NCBI RefSeq assembly: GCF_027943255.1
Contig: NC_072896.1
Location: 38,714,501-38,778,500 of the forward strand
Direction of reading: 5' to 3'
From: Anastrepha obliqua
Taxonomy: Eukaryota > Arthropoda > Insecta > Diptera > Tephritidae
DNA: 64,000 nt
Both the position numbers and the translations under genes were made by a program. How positions within the stretch are numbered: position 1 is the first letter of the stretch; every line of letters starts with the position of its first letter. The notes beneath the pieces were generated by a model. It made no database searches. It had not been told where the DNA came from and saw nothing but the letters and a program-made list of their open reading frames with translations. Shown one piece after another: positions 22,517 through 32,389 of this stretch.

Positions 22517-22960
22517 AAATCTCTTCGATTTAGTCTCCTTTTAGGCTTACACACTTCGTCCAACGCTGTTCTAGTTATCTAATCCCTTGTCAAAGCCCGA
22601 AAAATAGCTATTCGTTTTTTGCAAACACCTCCACATTTGATTGAACTTTTTTCCCCACCAATAATTTCTGTAAATTGGCGAACTAATAGTAGTTCGAGGG
22701 ATCGGAGGGTGCCAACTCTCAGGAAGTGAAGCGTGTCGGAACCCTATTTTCATTAATTTTGCGACCACAACTGCTGAAACGTGAGCTGGTGGGTGTTGTC
22801 GTGATGGAAAAGGAAAATAGCTCGACTTCCTCGATTCAAGCGAATGTCAAACGCAAAGAAATAAAACGCTCTGGCTGAAGCTATATTAGTAACTAAACAT
22901 AACCTCGATACGCACCAGTGAGCACCATCTCTCTGACTTAACACAGACTTTTCAATCGAC
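22517..22960 (-). pseudogene. mariner-like transposase, C-terminal remnant
   Basis: Minus-strand frames give FLFHHDNTHQLTFQQLWSQN (second catalytic Asp region, frame-shifted afterwards), VVVAKLMKIGFRHASL, then YWWGKKFNQ and RWTKCVSLKGD, the typical end of a mariner transposase. The PYSPDLAPSD block is damaged. No terminal repeats identified. Several shifts and stops. Confidence 0.65.
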
Positions 22961-24321
22961 CCTCGTACTCTCGGAAGTTCGCCATTTTCTGCTGAGGATT
23001 CACCCCGCTATTATTGTAGAAACAGACTTTTCTACTGTTCTGGTGTTTGATGCTCACAGCGGGTTACCCACCGATTTATGCGGCTAGGATAGTTAAAACT
23101 GCGATAGTTATGATTCAGCCAGGTACGTTTGTCCTGGTTCAAAGAGACCTAAAATATGATAACTGAAATTGGCCAGTAGTTGACAAAAAAAAAATGCATA
23201 AATGAAGCAAAATATGTAAAATAGGAAGTGAGTTATACATATCTACAATTGAAAATATGGTAAAGAACAATTCCTTTCTGGTTACGATATTCAGATTTAT
23301 AAAAACAAAATATTTTCCCAGAATTTATTGAAATTGTTCTCCATGGGAAGGCAATCATAACCTCAAATTAAATTTCTTTACAAAATATTTATCTTTGTAA
23401 AATGTTAATTTGAGTTACCAAGCGCATAAAGCGCTTTTTCGTTTAGAGCCCTTATTCAACTAATATATAAACTTCCATTCAACAATATATCCCCCCTCTC
23501 AATAAAGAAAACTTACGCGAGTTACCGCAATGGCACAACGGAGAAATCCGAAATTGCTGAGTAATTTAATTTCCTTGTTCAGCGAGAGCAATGCGTGGAG
23601 TACAAATTACCTTCAACACTAAAATTATGCAAATGAATCACCAACAATCATACAAACACACATACATATACAGAAAAGTAACTGCATACTTACAGCGCCA
23701 ATTATGTATGCACACAAGCCGAAGGGATAAAGAAACGTCAGCCTAAATACACACCCCTCTTTGGAAGGAGGAAGAGGAGTAAAGCAAGAGCTGCCGCTAA
23801 ACTGCATAAGTCTGCCCCAAAGGGACGTCTATAACAATTAAACTCTGCATAACTCATTGCTTGGCGGGAACGTCAATAAAAAATTACCAACGGTAGTCAT
23901 GCAAGTGTATGTCCATACATACATACATATATTTGGATATGTGGGAAACGCGCATGTGTGTATGGACCTGTTTACGTATGCAAAAATTTAAATGGTGGTG
24001 ACATTATTTTTGAGAGGGCACAACATTCTGGCATACATATACATATATATGTATGTGGTTCACTTATCTCTTCCTTTACCCACTCATTCTTATACCCTAT
24101 TATTCTCGGTATTTTTATAAATGTTACTGCTTTTGAAGTTTCTACAGCTCGTTGACCTCATAGTCATATTCAGTGCAATTGGCTGTGCCAGCTGTAAAAA
24201 CATTACAACAACAATCTTATAAAATTGTTACTTAATTTTGTTTTCAATTTATTTATTTTAATTTTACTGTAATACTTTACTTTAATAAAAAAAAAAATTA
24301 TTTAGTTTAATTTTATTTTAT
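22961..24321. other. Non-coding stretch, AT-rich
   Basis: No gene seen. It contains TATACATA-type runs around 23915..23935 and 24035..24055 and grades into an AT-rich TTTAATTTTA tract at 24230..24320. The part near 22960..23060 may be further mariner sequence but is too decayed to call. Confidence 0.5.
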
Positions 24322-25376
24322 CAGGTCAGTCTATAAGTTCGTGCGTTTTTTTAAGGTGGTTTTAGAATTAATAAAAAAGATGTCTAAAGTATTTATTAAT
24401 CAATAATATATTTTCCTTCATTATTTAAAACGTCTTCCCAACGGTTAGGCAAATTTTTAAATCCCTGCTCAAAAATTTTTTTTGCCCTTGGAGCCAAAAT
24501 ACGCTTCGATATCCCTTTTTAGCTTCTTTTGAGGAGTAGTTCTTGTTACTCATATGGGATTGAAGTCCACGGAAAAGGTGATAATTACAAGGTACAATAT
24601 CAGGAGGGTATGGTGGATGCGGGATTAGCTCCCATCCGGGCTCGTTCAGCTTGCCTAATGTTGGCCTTGCGGTATGAGGTCTTGCGTTGTCGTTGTCGTG
24701 GTGAAACAAAACTTTGCGTCTATTCACTAAAGACGGTGGATTTTTGTTAAGTGCCTCATTCAGGTTTGATAGCTGATGGGAATAATAATCAGCAGTTAAC
24801 GCCTGGTTTGGTTCCAGAAGTTCATAATAAACAATACCGGCCATATCCCACCAAATATACAGGAGAACCTTCTTGAGGTGAAGGCCATCTCTAGGGGTCG
24901 GTTCTGGTGTTTCATCTTTATCTAACCATTGGCATTTGCGAACAGGATTATTATAAGGGACCCATTTTAGTGACGATACGGTTCAAACAACTTTCATTTT
25001 CAAGTCGTTGCAGCAGCTGAGAACACACATTCACTCTCTGCTGAAGGTTGGCGACGGAAAGTCTATGCGGAACCCATTTTTCCAGCTTTGAAACCTGTTC
25101 CATGCGATGAATTCGACCTCGATCTAATATCGACTGACAAATTTGGTTCAGCTTCCACGAGTTCGAGCAAGTCGTCGGAGTAAAATACTTCAGGACGACC
25201 AGCGTGCGGGGCCTCCTCCATGTCACAGTTACCACTTCGGAATTTTGAAAACCACTTACACTCACGGTATCTTCTCCGTGAACAGTGTTTATTTCTGCAG
25301 CAGCAGTTGTTGCATTTTTACCACTTTTAGAAAAAAAAATACAAAATATGCCTCTTAAACGCGTTCGAAGATTCCA
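24322..25376 (-). pseudogene. mariner transposase, decayed
   Basis: The minus-strand start is near 25376 (MESSNAFKRHILYFFF). Then come WFSKFRSGN and GRPEVFYSDDLLELVEAEP in shifted frames, KLEKWVPHRLSVANLQQR, ENESCLNRIVT, and in a third frame GIVYYELLEPNQALTADYY, LFHHDNDNARPHTARPTL and HPPYPPDIVPCNYHLFRGL. The duplicated DN in HHDNDNARPH is a small insertion at the second catalytic Asp, and the last Asp is altered (PCN for PSD). One end shows GTCAGTCTATAAGTTCGTGC at 24327; the matching right repeat was not found. Non-functional. Confidence 0.8.
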
Positions 25377-25437
25377 TTTTATTTTTTAACAACAAAATCA
25401 CTTGGTGAATGCACAATATATTATATCACAGAAAATA

Positions 25438-26018
25438 TAGGGTTATCAATTAAGAGGAGTTTTTTTCATTTGCGTTTTTTTTACAGATCGCGCGCGAGTT
25501 GTGGCAAACTGTCATCGTGGATTTGTTGAACAGCGTTTGGCATTTCATCATGGAAAGACTCACACCGCAACAACGTCTACAAATTGTTCAACTGTATTAT
25601 GAAAATCAGCGTTCTGTGACAAATATTTTTCGTGCGCTTAGACCGCATTACGGTCAACATAATCGGCCTGCCTTAAACACTATTCGACATAACTACCATC
25701 AACAAATTTGAATCCGAATATTCGTTGGTGGATAATTCTCGACCGAATAGACCACGTCCAGCAAGAAGCATTGAGAATATAGCGGTTATAGTGTTATTCA
25801 CGACATACCAGTCGAAATGCTCGAACGAGTGATTGAAAATTGGACCTTCAGAATGGACCACCTTAAGCGTAGTTGCGGCCAACATTTGAATGAAGTCATA
25901 TTCAAAAAGTAAATGTCAAAGAATGTCCTTTGAAATGATAAATAAAGGTTTTGAACATAATTTACATTTTTGTTTTTTTTTAACTATTGAAAAAAGCACC
26001 TCATGATTGATCACCCTA
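25438..26018 (+). mobile_element. Internally deleted 581-bp IS630/Tc1/mariner derivative
   Basis: Bounded by TA on both sides (25436..25437, 26019..26020). The inverted ends TAGGGTTATCAATTAAGAGG and, at the right, the complement TAGGGTGATCAATCATGAGG match at most positions. It keeps the transposase start (MERLTPQQRLQIVQLYYENQ) and the last residues (VIHDIPVEMLERVIENW, HLNEVIFKK), but the catalytic middle is gone. It is the kind of deletion that gives rise to non-autonomous short elements. Same transposase family as 7243..8186. Confidence 0.85.
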
Positions 26019-26334
26019 TATAAATAGTTCCGTTATATTCCGCGAATAATTTTTTGTATCCAGAAATCGTACAAAAGTGTTTTTTATTGTATTTAAATTT
26101 ATTTTTTTTTATTAATATATATATTAACTTATTTAATTTTAATAGATTTTATCGATTTAATTTAGTTTTATTTTATCATATTTGTTTCATTTTACCAACT
26201 TTATTTTACTATATATTTTTTATTTTACTTTACTTAATATGATTTAAATTAATTTAGTTTATTTATTTTATTTATACTTTATTTATTTAACTTTAATTTA
26301 TGTATTTCTTTATTTATTTATTAGAATCCCTACT
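26019..26334. repeat. AT-rich low-complexity tract
   Basis: Runs of TTTATTTTA and related words with almost no G/C. Similar tracts occur at 24230, 29790, 33290..34030, 37321..38100 and, as the complement, 40240..40400. Confidence 0.8.
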
Positions 26335-27155
26335 AATATTATAAATGTGAATGTAAGTTTGTTTGTTACGCTTTCACGCCAAAACTACTTAACCGATTAT
26401 TATGAAACTTTGTACACATGTTATTGGAGGTGTTAGAAGTAACATAGGATACTTCTTATTAAAAAAAAGGTCTCGAGATATAGGTCAAAACGTGGACCCG
26501 GGTAACCTTCGGATGTGTATGTACAATATGGGTATCAAATGGAAGCTGTTGGTGAATGCTGTAGTTCAGAGTATTTGTCATGCCGCTCCGTGACTAGGGT
26601 CTCGAGATAGAGACCAAAACGTGGACCCTAGAATGTGTTTGTACAATATGGATATCAACTGGAAGCTGTTGGTGAATGCTTTAGTACAGAGTATTTTTCA
26701 TGCCGCTCCGTGACTGGGGCCTCGAGATATAGGTCAAAACGTGGACGCGGGTAACCTTTGGTTGTGTATGTACAATATGGGTATCAAATGGAAGCTGTTG
26801 GTGACTGCTGTAGTTCAGAGTATTTTTCATGCCGCTCCGTGACTAGGGTCTCGAGATAGAGACCAAAACGTGGACCCTAGAATGTGTTTGTACAATATGA
26901 ATATCAAATTGAAGCTGTTGGTGAATGCTTTAGTAAAGAGTATTTTTCATGCCGCTCCGTGACTGGGGTCTCGAGATATAGGTCAAAACGTGGACGCGGG
27001 TAACCTTTGGTTGTGTATGTACAATATGGGTATCAAATGGAAGCTGTTGGTGAATGCTGTAGTTCAGAGTATTTTTCATGCCGCTTTGTGACTAAGGTCT
27101 CGAGATAGAGACCAAAACGTGGACCCTAGAATGTGTTCGTACAATATGGATATCA
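26335..27155. repeat. Higher-order tandem array, alternating 129- and 120-bp units
   Basis: The word CTCGAGATA recurs at about 26472, 26601, 26721, 26850, 26970 and 27099, giving spacings of 129, 120, 129, 120 and 129. Units of one type contain GGTCAAAACGTGGACGCGGG; the other type has GAGACCAAAACGTGGACCCT. All contain TACAATATG, GGAAGCTGTTGGTG and CATGCCGCT. The array is therefore a dimer of 249 bp repeated about 2.5 times. The segment before it (TCCCTACTAATATTATAAAT, then GTTACGCTTTCACGCCAAAA) resembles terminal sequence of insect Helitron-like elements; that link is recollection and is unverified. Confidence 0.8.
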
Positions 27156-27158
27156 AGA

Positions 27159-27209
27159 ATTGCTCATTTCTGGAGGCCAGTTACCTAAACACTGCTCGGG
27201 GTTCACAGC
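27159..27209 (+). repeat. 51-bp inverted copy of I-element RNase H sequence
   Basis: Exact reverse complement of 27950..28000, which encodes LISGGQLPKHCSGFTA of the adjacent minus-strand I element. It lies between the tandem array and the 3' end of that element, in opposite orientation. Confidence 0.9.
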
Positions 27210-27239
27210 AAGAACGAGTACTAGCTGCCAGGGCCTCCA

Positions 27240-28655
27240 ACTGTGACCCAGTCTGTGTTATTATTAGCAAGTCATATTAAATCATAGTAGTTAAGTTGCA
27301 ATCTTTCAAAAAATTATTTAAAGCAGTTATATTAGTGGTAGAAACAGTAGCCAGTAGAGCAGAAGGTTTGGTGGATCCGAAGTGTTTTTTCCTGAAACTT
27401 TCTAAGGTGCCACAATCGTTTAAAAGATGGTCAGCTGATGCGTTATTATCACAAAATGGACATTGTTGTTGGGTACTTCCTGTGAGAAGGTGTTGGTGTT
27501 TGAGTCCGATTCTGAGTCTGACGAACTGGCTTGATAAATATCGAGGTGTATTGCTTGGGTATAGAGATGGTTTGCGCCTGTCGTTGCGTTCAGTATACCG
27601 ATGCCTAAACGTATACCATTCTGTCAGTTTAATCGAGTCAGTATGTTTTTTTATATGCCTATGTAAATCAGTCTCTGAATAAACTGGAAACAATGAGCTT
27701 GCTGCTGGCATAAGTCGAGCTGTTTCGTCGGCTCGCTCGTTGCCGCGGATGTCTTTATATCCTGGTACCCACATAATGTTGATCTTTTTTAAGTTCCGAA
27801 TACAAAGGTCTCTTATTTTTTCAACCAATTTTCTACTACTATAAATATTTTGTATGGCTTTAATAGACGACATGCTATCCGTACAAATGAGGAATTTTCC
27901 TTTATTCCACTGCGCGAAATCCTCTGCTTTGTATACGGCCATTGCTTCCGCTGTGAACCCCGAGCAGTGTTTAGGTAACTGGCCTCCAGAAATGAGCAAT
28001 CCTTGTTGATTAACTACAGCGAACGTGGTGTTAGTGCAGGTTTTTGATCCGTCCGTATATAAAAAATTCCAATTCTTGTTCCGGTAGTTTTTTTCTTGTT
28101 CTGCGAAGAGTTGTTGATAGGTCGAACTACTTGTCGTAGATTTATTAAGTGCGTGCAGAACGGTGTTAAAATTCGATCTATATATAAACCACGATCGTTG
28201 GCAGTTTAGTTTAGTGCAGCTCCTAGGTGGCGTCAAATCAATATCTAAGCTATACGAAATACAGCGGCAAATTGTGCACTTGAGCCCGTATCTACGTTTG
28301 TGTCGGAACACCGATATGTAATCCTTGTGCAAAATATGATTAGTAGTAGAAAAGAGTTTCGGAATTAGTAGCCATGTCGCTTCGATTACACGTTTCTTTA
28401 TAGTAGTAGGGAGACCAGTTTCTGCCAAAACGCATTTAACGGGGGATGCTGGGAACGCGTTTATATTACGACGAACAGCAGTATGGTATGGATCATCAAG
28501 TAGCTTAATAATAGTATTGGCGGTCCATCCGTACACAGGTAGACCGTAGGCTATCTTAGAAAGTATCATTGCTCTAGTGATATTGACTAAGGATATTGTA
28601 TGGATTATTGACGTGATAACGTCTTATAATTCGATTTAACAGGCTGCACGCACGA
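27240..28655 (-). mobile_element. I-clade LINE, 5'-truncated
   Basis: Minus-strand LINE fragment covering the end of the RT region, RNase H and C-terminal motif. Upstream of the long frame, another frame gives TFFRACSLLNRIIRRY, so a shift lies near 28600. The 3' end is followed by a TTATTATTAG run on the plus strand (TAA repeats on the element's sense strand), as is typical of I elements. The 5' border abuts a 19-bp tandem repeat. Confidence 0.8.
27277..28569 (-). pseudogene. I-element ORF2 C-terminal part: RT thumb, RNase H, Cys/His motif
   Basis: Open for 430 codons. An RT connection region (LSKIAYGLPVYGW) is followed by RNase H with FLYTDGSKTC, HCSGFTAEAMAVY, ICTDSMSSIKAI and MWVPGYKDIRGNERADETA (the usual WVPGH has Tyr for His), then a C-terminal motif CPFCDNNASADHLLNDC. 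It would degrade the RNA strand of cDNA hybrids as part of a complete ORF2, but the endonuclease and RT palm are missing, so it cannot act alone. The long open frame despite truncation suggests a fairly recent insertion. Confidence 0.85.
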
Positions 28656-28663
28656 AAAAATGT

Positions 28664-28751
28664 GTCGTTACCTTGCTCATTAGTGTTACCTTGCTCATTT
28701 GTCGTTACCTTGCTCATTAGTCGTTACCTTGCTCATTGCCGTTACCTTGAA
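28664..28751. repeat. Tandem repeat, 19-bp unit, about 4.5 copies
   Basis: Unit GTCGTTACCTTGCTCATTA with single-base differences between copies, the last copy partial. It directly adjoins the 5' truncation of the I element. Confidence 0.9.
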
Positions 28752-28918
28752 TGAACTGCAAGCGAAAGCGCGAAACGAACGACAAAGCAAACAAAGCAAA
28801 CGAACGGCAACGTTCGACATCTTGCTCTCTCCTACTTAAGTGAGCGTATATATGCATGTATATGCGCATATGTACATATATAAATGCACGTATTTGTATT
28901 TGCAGATGCCTTCTTATT
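28752..28918. repeat. Dispersed repeat of about 170 bp, copy A
   Basis: Starts GAACTGCAAGCGAAAGCGCG, contains GAACGAACGACAAAG and CTCTCCTACTTAAGTGAGC, and ends in a TATATGTA-rich tail. It matches copy B at 29222 in the same orientation with scattered differences. Possibly a terminal or promoter segment of a larger element; not identified. Confidence 0.75.
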
Positions 28919-29221
28919 GATTATTATTAATTTGATTCACTTGAAGAATTTAAAATAAAACCAAGTTTGTTAATAATACCTGTTGTTTTAATGTTATTAT
29001 TATTAATTTTTTTATTATATATGAAGGAAAAAATGTATGGTAATATTAATACCTTATAAGATATGTTGTATACTAATATATGTATATAAACATGCATATA
29101 CATATACAATTTCGCGCAATTTTCAAAAAGAACAAATCTATATGTAAAGATGCATACAAGTCATATGGACATATCAAATATACGAATCTATTCCGTACGC
29201 AAGCAAATGTAAGCTAATGTG

Positions 29222-29400
29222 CTTGAACTGCAAGCGAGAGCGCGGAACGAACGACAAAGAGCACAATCGGTCCCCGCGTTCGGCACGTTCGACCTCTGGC
29301 TCTGTCCTACTTGAGTGAGCATATATATGTATGTATATGCGCATATGTAGGTATATAAATTCACATACTTGTACTTGCATATGTCTTCTTCCTGTGTGCA
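29222..29400. repeat. Dispersed repeat of about 170 bp, copy B
   Basis: Contains GAACTGCAAGCGAGAGCGCG, GAACGAACGACAAAG and CTGTCCTACTTGAGTGAGC, parallel to copy A about 470 bp upstream. Confidence 0.75.
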
Positions 29401-29439
29401 TGATAATGAACCGTTTCTCTGTTGAGAATAAACGATGAT

Positions 29440-29602
29440 AGGAAAAATAGGAAATGAAAGGGAGTGTTTCAAGTGCAATGTGTCTTGAGAAAGTCAAATC
29501 GATGATGATGCCTCTTAGTGTTGTTGACTTATTAACGTCTGATGCACAATCGAAATTGAAGATATCTTTCATGAATTTGATAAATGTTTCGTCATTTTTC
29601 AC
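29440..29602 (-). other. Short coding-like fragment, unassigned
   Basis: The start of a minus-strand open frame reads DIFNFDCASDVN, TTLRGIIIDLTFSR and LPFISYFSYHRLFST before running into the 170-bp repeat. The pattern IDLTFSR followed by YISYFSYHR looks like conserved protein rather than chance, and I have the impression of meeting similar strings at the C-terminus of TE-encoded proteins, but I cannot name the family. It adjoins the 170-bp repeat copy B, which may be part of the same element. Confidence 0.35.
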
Positions 29603-29836
29603 GTTTGTGTAAATGTAACTTGATCAACTCCATTGCAATTCCATTTACCTCCTCCTCTATATCCATACAAAATATCTATCAAACAAATAAAATTAAAATT
29701 TTGTTTTGAAAATTGCAACCATTCCATCAATATTTTCTTATGACGTTGCCACGTTAAACTATCGTCAGTAAACCGACTTTACAGGCAACCTCTTTTTTTA
29801 ATTTAATTTTATTTCACTTTACTTTACGTTAATATA

Positions 29837-30730
29837 CACTCCTCACAAAAATTAAGGGAGCAAGAAAAAAATTCAAATTTTTTCAGGTTTTTTGACGGAC
29901 TGTATCTATGTGAAAAATGATCGTACCAGAAATTTAAAAAAAGCATTTTGAAGCTCCAGGGCTCTACTTTTCGAATCCGTGGAGCAAAGATTTTGCCAGG
30001 CCACGGTTTCAACGCAATCTGAAAAAGTATGACGAAAAAAAAATTTTCCAAATTTTTATCTTTCTTTCTTGGGCTCCACGGGCTCGAAAAAAATTTTTTC
30101 GATAAAGCGATCATATGGACCAGAAAGCCTGATTATTCAGCTTCATTTTCCTTTTTTTAAATTCTTCCTACGTCCATGTGTCACGGAGATATCCGGAATT
30201 GAACAAGAAAGGACCCTTTTGTCCTCAAGCAGCGATATCTCGACAACGAATGGTCGCATCGGAAATTGGAGGACGGTTTTGGAATCTGCAATAAATTCCC
30301 CATAAAATTCCGTGTAGACGTTTCACGGCGAAATTTTTTTTTTCTTTCAGTACTTCCCTGCAAAAAGTGGAAAAAATTGAATTTTTCTCTTGATTTGGAA
30401 AATCGGCTGTATCACCCGCAAATATTGAGCATTGAGCAACGGTTTTCAGGGTTTTTTTTCACCTTAATGTATCCCTAATAACCCTGTAAATTTTTAGATT
30501 GATCCACTGAACCGTTTTTCCGGGCCGATCAATCAAAATTTTTAAAAAAATTAAAGGAACAAGATGTTTACCCTTAAACATTTTGTAATTTTTTTGAAAT
30601 GGAAAAATCTTTTTTTCTCTCACTTTTTTTCTCAATTCTGCACCAGATACTGCATTAGTTCAAAAAAAGAAACACAAAAAAAAATTTCGAAAATTTTCGA
30701 AAAAAAAATTTTTTTTTGAAAAAATTTTTT
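29837..30730 (+). repeat. Left terminal inverted repeat of the long-TIR Tc1 element
   Basis: About 894 bp, near-identical in reverse complement to 32390..33283. Outer and inner candidate transposase sites at 29847..29864 and 30547..30564. Confidence 0.93.
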
Positions 30731-31070
30731 GAATTTTTTTTTTTTTTTTTTCTTTTTTCATAAAGTTATAGCCTATCAACAAAGCATAAAAAAAGGTCTA
30801 CACCTTAATTTTCGTATTAAAAAATTTATCGAACAAATTAAAAGTTGATACCCCCAAGGCAGGTCGAATATTCGTTTTACGAATATTGGAGCAATTAATT
30901 TTTCTGCGTTACACAAAGTGTCTAAAAAACAGTTTTTTTAAGACTATCCTGCTTTCCTGGTTAAAAAAACCAAACAACAGTTTTTGTCAAAACTCGAGAT
31001 TTTTAAATTTTTGGTAAAAAAAAATTAATTCAAAGTTTTCGCAAACTTAATTTTTTTTTAATTTTTCATC

Positions 31071-32135
31071 ATGCCTCGCCGGCATTTATCCGCGCCAGAA
31101 GTCGCTCGATTAGTGACTCTTGTAGAAGAAGGTCACACTTATCGTGAAGTTGGGCAACAACTGAACGTTAGCTCCTCTGTCGTATCTCGGGCTTATAATC
31201 GGTATTTGGAAACGGATGGCTATGAACGACGAGCTGGACAAGGTCGTCGTCGCGTGACCACCCCTCGCGATGATCGAACGATCGTTCGACGTGTTCGTCA
31301 AGAACCGTTTATTCCTGCAAACGTTGTCGCCCGGAATGTTCCAAACCGTCAACAACAACGACAACGACAACAGCAACGGCAACGACGACAACAGCCGCGG
31401 AACGTTTCTGTTCAAACGATTCGAAATCGTCTCCGTGAGGCTGGAGTGCGAACAAGAAGGGCTGCCCGAGTTCCGATGTTGACAACCGCGCATTGTCGTG
31501 CCCGGTTGGCTTACGCTCGCCAACACGCTAATTGGACCATGAGGCAATGGAACAATGTTCTGTTTTCTGATGAGTGTCGAGTTTGCTTGTATGGTAATGA
31601 CCGAAGATCCCGAGTTTGGCGTTGTCGGGGAGAGCGATTTTCACGAAACTTCACTCAGTCCGTAGCTGCTTATAATGGAGGATCAATAATGGTTTGGGGA
31701 GGAGTTTCACGGTTCACGCGAACTCCTTTGGTTATTATCCGCCAAAATCTGAATGCTAGACGTTACATTGACGACATCTTGCGACCCGTTGTCTTGCCTC
31801 TACGGCAAAACACTAGGGGATTCATTTTTATGCAAGACAATGCTCGCCCTCACACAGCAAACATCACCCGTCAGTTTTTTGGAAGACACGAAATAACGTT
31901 GTTGAGGCATCCAGCGATGAGCTCTGATCTTAACCCAATCGAGCATGTCTGGGATATCCTGAAGCGTCGATTACGTCGGTTTCACCCCAACATTAGAACC
32001 TTACCTGCATTAGAGCGGGCGTTAGTTGAAACGTGGCGACGGATTCCGCAGAGAATGATTCGAAACTGCATTTCGAATATGCCTCAAAGGTTGCAGGCTG
32101 TTAAGAGGAACAGAGGTGGCAATACGCGGTATTAG
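31071..32135 (+). CDS. Tc1-family DD34E transposase
   Basis: Intact frame of 354 codons, a typical length for Tc1 transposases, which cut and paste their element at TA sites. The N-terminal paired-like helix-turn-helix is visible at about 6-50 (APEVARLVTLVEEGHTYREV, LNVSSSVVSRAYNRY), followed by a GRRR linker and a second helix-turn-helix. The latter is interrupted by a Gln/Arg-rich run of about 20 residues from simple repeats at 31350..31390. Catalytic core: VLFSDECRVCLYGND (first Asp), FMQDNARPHTA (second Asp) and SSDLNPIEHVWD (Glu), with 34 residues between the last two. The start ATG at 31071 directly precedes PRRHLSAPE. No stop or shift is seen; function is likely but unproven. Confidence 0.96.
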   Translation: MPRRHLSAPEVARLVTLVEEGHTYREVGQQLNVSSSVVSRAYNRYLETDGYERRAGQGRRRVTTPRDDRTIVRRVRQEPFIPANVVARNVPNRQQQRQRQQQRQRRQQPRNVSVQTIRNRLREAGVRTRRAARVPMLTTAHCRARLAYARQHANWTMRQWNNVLFSDECRVCLYGNDRRSRVWRCRGERFSRNFTQSVAAYNGGSIMVWGGVSRFTRTPLVIIRQNLNARRYIDDILRPVVLPLRQNTRGFIFMQDNARPHTANITRQFFGRHEITLLRHPAMSSDLNPIEHVWDILKRRLRRFHPNIRTLPALERALVETWRRIPQRMIRNCISNMPQRLQAVKRNRGGNTRY

Positions 32136-32389
32136 CCCACACACACACACACACACACACACAATCTTTAGAGAATGAGTTTGGAGTCTCAAAATACTGT
32201 GGAAGTGACGAGCCACGGGGTCTCATTCTCTGAGAAAACCACACACATACACGTGCGTAAGCACAAAAGAAGCGTGAATCCGACCGAGCAACCTCCACGT
32301 GGTGCGCTTTGGGTAACGCAAATGCCGGCGGTGGATGTTCCAATCCACTTTTATGTGGAATAATTTCAGTATTTGACTCAAATTTAAAA
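32136..32389. other. 3' untranslated segment of the Tc1 element
   Basis: Contains a CA repeat at 32136..32162 immediately after the stop codon and a pair of GAGAATGAG/CTCATTCTC words about 50 bp apart that could form a hairpin (32171..32234). Confidence 0.6.

Noticed and set aside
26335..27155. Regular repeat spacing suggesting a CRISPR-like array
   Set aside because: The whole 120-129-bp unit is repeated, with no variable spacers, and the context is an animal genome.
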